A stretch of 64,000 nt of DNA. Origin: Dasypus novemcinctus (taxonomy: Eukaryota; Chordata; Mammalia; Cingulata; Dasypodidae). The DNA lies in contig NC_080680.1 of NCBI RefSeq assembly GCF_030445035.2, positions 50,171,212-50,235,211 on the forward strand. Direction: 5' to 3'. Under the pieces are notes generated by a model that searched no databases, was not told the origin of the DNA, and saw nothing but the letters and a program-made list of their open reading frames with translations. This document shows positions 53,901 to 59,900 of this stretch, in pieces (the first letter of the stretch is position 1; each line of letters opens with the position of its first letter). A program made the position numbers and the translations under genes.

Positions 53901-56900
53901 GGGGGCAAGGGGAGAGAATTAAATAAAAAATAAATCTTTAAACAAAACAAAACATTCTATGACACATAGGACAGTCCCCCACAACAAAGAATTATACAGC
54001 CCAAATGTCAATAGTACTGATGGTAAGAAATTTTCCTTACAGAAATAGTCTGTTCTAATAAGCAAAGCATTTTTTTATTGCAATGAAATAATTATTTCAG
54101 TACTTAACGCATTTTTTAATGTATTCTGGTTGCTGCTCACCATCTAGGTTAATACACATACATTTTTTACTCTTCAAAATCATAAATTACATAGAACTCA
54201 AGCTCATGTTTCAGAAAATGTGACTATATTCTTTTTTAATATTATTAGAGTCAATTAAAGTAACCACCTATTTTTTAAGGGTAAAACACAATTATAGTAA
54301 AAATGTCAATAACAGCAAACATTTATTGACTTCTTTCTTTGGGGCAGGAAACTGGCCGGTCACTTTAGATGTATCATCTTGTTTTAACTTTATAAACTTT
54401 TATTTATAAAATACCACTATTATCCCACTCACTGATCAGGAAATTGAGGCTTAGAAATGTTAAGTAACTTGCCCAAGGTCATGGATATAACAAACAGTAC
54501 AGCTGGGATTTGAGCTGTTGTAGTCTGATTCCAAATGCACAGATTTTACTACCATGTAATGCTGTACCCAAGGAATACTTGCCTCTGCTAAAACCATCTA
54601 AGTTTTGGGCTGGGGACAGTTCTGCTTTCATTTATATAAAATAAGGCAAGCACTTAAGGTATGTGCAAAGAGGAGAAGATTTAGAAAACATGGGTCCTTG
54701 TCTCCACTTACTACCCAGGTGTGCAGTCTTAAAGTCACTTAACATCTCAGAGTCTCAAGTTCTTCACCAGCAGAGTAAGGATAGTAAGTAAGAATTCACA
54801 TTGACCACTTTCTTGTTGTAAGGATTAAATTAAATAAATGCTGGGGTGATGCTCTGAAAATGGTCACATACCTACCCAAATGCGAGCTGGCTGCTGCACA
54901 TGGGCATGGACTATGAATAGGAAGGTGACAGTTTCTCAGCTGCCCTTGAAGAGATTTTCCTGATAGAGCCCTGAGAATTCAGGTCAGGTAGTTTCTTTTA
55001 ATACTGGCCTCCCTTGCTCTCTCTAGCTTTTATATCTATAGCGCTTCTTTCCAAACGAATTTTCAATTTCATCAGACAGCGAGGGGGCTCCTCCTAGCAC
55101 CCAAACACCTTCATTTTAAATTTTACAGACTACACTTACTAGGGCCATTGTACACTCCCTTTCAGTATTTTCTTTTGGTTCAATACTTTTAAACTATCTG
55201 AGTGGAGGTAAAGTAATTTTTCTCTGATAGGATAGTACTATTCAAAAATCGAGGATCCAGCCTCCTGTTTTGTATCATCAAGTTGTTTCATAAACTAAGA
55301 ATGTGCTTTATATGCAGATATTGGTATATAAGAACAGAACTAGCCTAATTGGTTCCACATGGTGTAATTATTTCTCCTCACCTTAAAATGTTTCATAAAT
55401 AAGGACATAATTTGGATATTCCACCCTTTTTTTATTCAGAGATGTTGGTATTTTTAGCAATCCAGTCTTTTATCAACAGTGGCTACCTCTCCTATTACTT
55501 CATTTACACATGAAAAGGAACCCCAGGCTTAAGAAAAAATGGGTCTATGCTTCACACTTGTCAGCATCTCAAAGCTATCACATGCTTTGGCAGTATTTGT
55601 GGTCTTTGATCTGAGAAGACATTTGAATGGAACACTGGGAGAAAGCGAATAGAATTTAGGAAGGATGGTTAAAAATGCATTAGACAAATTTCCATAGCAC
55701 ACATGACTTCTTTGGATAGCCAGATCTTTTATTTTTATACTCTTATGCAATGCTATCCAAAATCTCTTGACCTTGAAAAGGCTATTTTCTTCAATATTGA
55801 ATTGGTTCTTAACGGTCCATGGTTATATTATAAGTAAGATTTAAGTAGTCTTGGTTATGTTCGCATGTGCAAAGTCAAAATTATGAAAATTGATCTTGGG
55901 AATCTCTCAAGCCCCAAACTATCATTTGATTTTTGCTGCACACCCTTAGTGGGACCCTCCTGTGACACTGATGCTTCCAAGATGTCAGTGGTCTATGACT
56001 GGCCTGTGGTTCCTATTCCTTCAAAAACAGTTTTGAAGACTGGTTTGAGTCTATGATGTAAAAGAGTTAAGTGATCCTTGGTGGTCTCTTTTAGTCTCCT
56101 TGGAACTGCTTCATGTAAAATATAATGCATGATCTCTATGAAAATCAATGTTTGATGAATAGATGAAAAGGTCTCCCCTTTAGTGTCTTTCGAAAATGAA
56201 ATTTTATAAATAAGGAGAAAAAACATTGCATGTTCCTAACCATGCAATGAATAGTTATTTGTGAAGGGGTCATGGCAAATATCCACTTGACAATCATTTA
56301 TTCAACAAATGGGTAGTAAGAAGATTAATGTAAGGAACTACGTGCTCTAGGTTGCCTGGCCCTAGAGACCAACATATTCTCCATTCTGTGGATTATTTGC
56401 TGCTCTTCAGCCCCTCTTCTGCTGTGCACATGGAGGGCATTTCACTTTTGAGTCTTCCCTGATTATCTGGTCAGATGGGCCTGTCCTTCCTTTCTAACTC
56501 CTGATCACGTTGCCATATTCTAGTATTTATTACACTCTTTCTGTATCAAATGTAATTACCAGCATGTGAGTCTCTTCTAACCTTTCTTTAATTATTCAAA
56601 CACAGATAATATTTGCAGTTATTACCAAGTACTTAAGGTATACTCATTTAATCAACTAAACAAAGTATTTTACTTGTATGGAACATTAAGCACAGAGAGT
56701 TGATAGGTGGTTTGCCCAAGGCCAAAGTCCATGCCATGTTTACCTGCCATTATATCCAGTGCTGATTTGTTTTGTTGTAGAGACCACCTAGTTTCTTACA
56801 CTTCTCTCATAATGGCCTTGCCACCCACAAGTGGCATGAACTCAGGTAAAAGTTGACTTTCCTGGCCTGTTTCTTCTTCTGTGAAATGGAAGAATAAGGT

Positions 56901-59900
56901 TCCTACCTCTGAAGATGATTGGGAGGAAAAAACAACACATGTAAAGCACTTAAATAGGGCCTCTCCAGTTGATAAATTATTTGATGTTGAATAAGGGGTC
57001 AATTGCCCTTGATTATTATCATAACTGAAAAACAGGGACCTAAAGTCTATCTCAAATCTTGGAATGGAAGGCATATGGGAAAAGACATAAAAGGTAGAAG
57101 AGTAGAAAAAGGAACTCAGGAACTAGGTATAAGTAAGAGAAAGGCAGTTTAAAATAATTAAAGGCTCATGAAAAATATAAAGAGATAAAAGCATAGTTTC
57201 TCATAGTTACAAAAAAGAAACAAAAACAGTCCAGCCTTGAAATTATCTTAGCATTTCTGTACAAGTTTCTAAAATGCCTTATGGGATCCACCTAATATTG
57301 ATCAACTACAGTATAGGAACTGGAAGACAAATGTGCATAAGCCACAGCCATGCCCTCTAAGACCTCAATACATATATGATTGGTTCACACATAACAAAAC
57401 AGTGTGAACCTGTTTTATAAGAACTCAGAGAAGAGAGTGTTTAATTCCTCCATGGGAAGAGGAATGGGAGTGAACTTTTAAAAAGGCTTACAATTTAAAT
57501 GTCTATAGGATGAAGCAAGTCACGTAATTGGATGAGTTGAGATGTGTGTAAAAATAATAGGACGTGGGAGGTGGAAACTGGTCCACACATTTCCTACTTA
57601 AAAATATTCAAGTTCAAATAAAATAATATCACTATATATGTTTAAAAAATAAGAAAAGAACATCAACAAAAACACTTGCAGCCATTTTGCCATCTTTGTA
57701 ATACACAAAGAATGTGCTATTTGAGCTGGATTTTGAAGCAAGGTTGAGCATCATCAGGTAGAGAAGAGGAATAGATGAAATTCTAGACAGAATAAATATC
57801 AAATGCTGAGAACCACAGATGATAGTACTTGGTAAGAGCAGGTGGCCTGAAAAAGTGAACAATGGGGTGGGAAAGGGGAGATCAGCCCAGATTGTACAGG
57901 GCCATGAACACAAGGCTAAGAAGTTGGGACTTTTATCTGGAAGGCATCAAAAACCACAGTATTACTTTCTGTGTCCTTAACAGCACCCTTTTAAGAGCTC
58001 AATAGTTTCTCAGACCTTTAAGAAAATAGTTTCTCAGATTTATTGTCATAAGTAAGTCTGAGAGCATTAAAATGTTCTCTGCCACTAAGAATAAATTCGA
58101 TGGAATTACCACTATGGAATATACCTAAATTTTAAAAATCCATCCAATTAAATATTTGTAAATTTATAAATTTTTGGTTATTTAACCATTTGGTTATTTA
58201 ACCAAATGATGGATAGCTTAGGCCATACAGATATCAAAAATCATATTGAAATTTTCTCTCTAAAGTTTTAAAAATACACACAGCTCTTAAACTCACACAA
58301 TAATTAAGACACTGAGAATTGAACAATATTAAATACTTCTTTATATATTACACACTGTACTAAGCTCTATTACTTCATCCAATCCTTATAACATTTCTCC
58401 AGTCATGAATAAATAGAATTACCTCCATTTTACAGAGGAAGAAACAGAGATTATAAGAAATTAGGAAACACGCAAAGGAACATAGCCAGTAAGTGAGAGA
58501 GGCAGTCCGTTACCCAGTCTGTCTCTCGAGTGTGTCTCTTAACACTGATCGAAGCTAGGGTTGGTCTTTCCTACTGTGCCGAACCAGACATTCTCTTTTT
58601 CAGGAATGTTGCATCCCTAGCTTTCTCCTTGACCTTCCAGGCTCTTGTTTGTGTTTATGGCACTAGGCTATCTCCATCATTCTTTATTTTTATTTGTTGA
58701 AAGTACTCCTTTATTTATAACGGCCCCTTTTAGTCCTGGAACATTTATTACTAGATAGACCTGTAAGAGGAAGGTGTACTTTTCCTGCCCTTCACTATTT
58801 TTTTTCTACCAGCCTTCTCTTAAAACTTCCTCCAGTCTCGCAGGATCAGCTTGGCAAAAGGCTTGGGTTTACCTTGTGTTTGTCACTACTTCTTCATTAT
58901 AAAGGGAAAAAACACCAAAACACACAAAATCTCCTAGTACATGCTAAGAGAAACCAGAGCCTGAAATAATGTTATTGACATTCCAGAGTATTTCGTGTGA
59001 TTGGTTGAAACATGGCCATGGTAAGTGTGATCAGTACCCCTTTGTGAGTGGGCTATTGTGGCTTTTTGCATAGTTCGTTCCTTCTTAGAGATGATTTTTA
59101 AACTAGCATTTCTGGGATACTCCATGAATAATCATTATCCGGAATGACTTTGATCCATCACTCCCTCAGAAAGCCTGGAAACGTACTTAAGATTCAGGAC
59201 GGGTTGGAATATGGCAATGGTGACACGGCCTCTCCGCAATGAAAAGGCAAAGATTTCTTACCAAATATATGAAATTGCTTATGGGTGAACACAGGTTATT
59301 TCACAGAGCTTGGTTTGTGCTGCATCTTTCCCTCTCTGTTTCAAAGCTGCTAACAAATTTTTTCCACCAATTTACCTACTCTTCTGTTGTTTGTTTCAAT
59401 AAACAATCTTCTTACAGCTTCTGGAGACCCTCCAGCACAGCCCTTCTAAACGTCAGCAGCCATTAGCTCTGCACATTCATCTTTGTTTCCTATTTCTCCT
59501 GAGTAGTCTGTAGCTCTTAGAGGCGAGCCCAGGTGGCTTAATATAGGTTCCTGCATGCCTGTGCTCCTGTCTTTGTGTGTGTGTATGCTCACAAAATAAG
59601 GTTTTATAGCTCTCTTATCTTTCCTCCTTGCTTGCAAATCTCTGGATCCCTCAAAGTGCCTGGTGTAAAGCCTCCCATCTTGCTTATCAATATAGGGAAT
59701 TTGCATTTTTGCCATTAGGCATATGACAGCAACATTTTTTTTTTTCAGTGAGCCCAAACTGCCAGCTTCTCTATCTTGTTCCCTTTGGAAAACATTTCGA
59801 ATGTGATCGTTATAATCAAATTCAGTTCACGCCAAGCAGGGGCTTTCTGTAACCAGTCACACTGCTTCTTTGAGGCCTGACAAGAAATGTGTACAACAGA

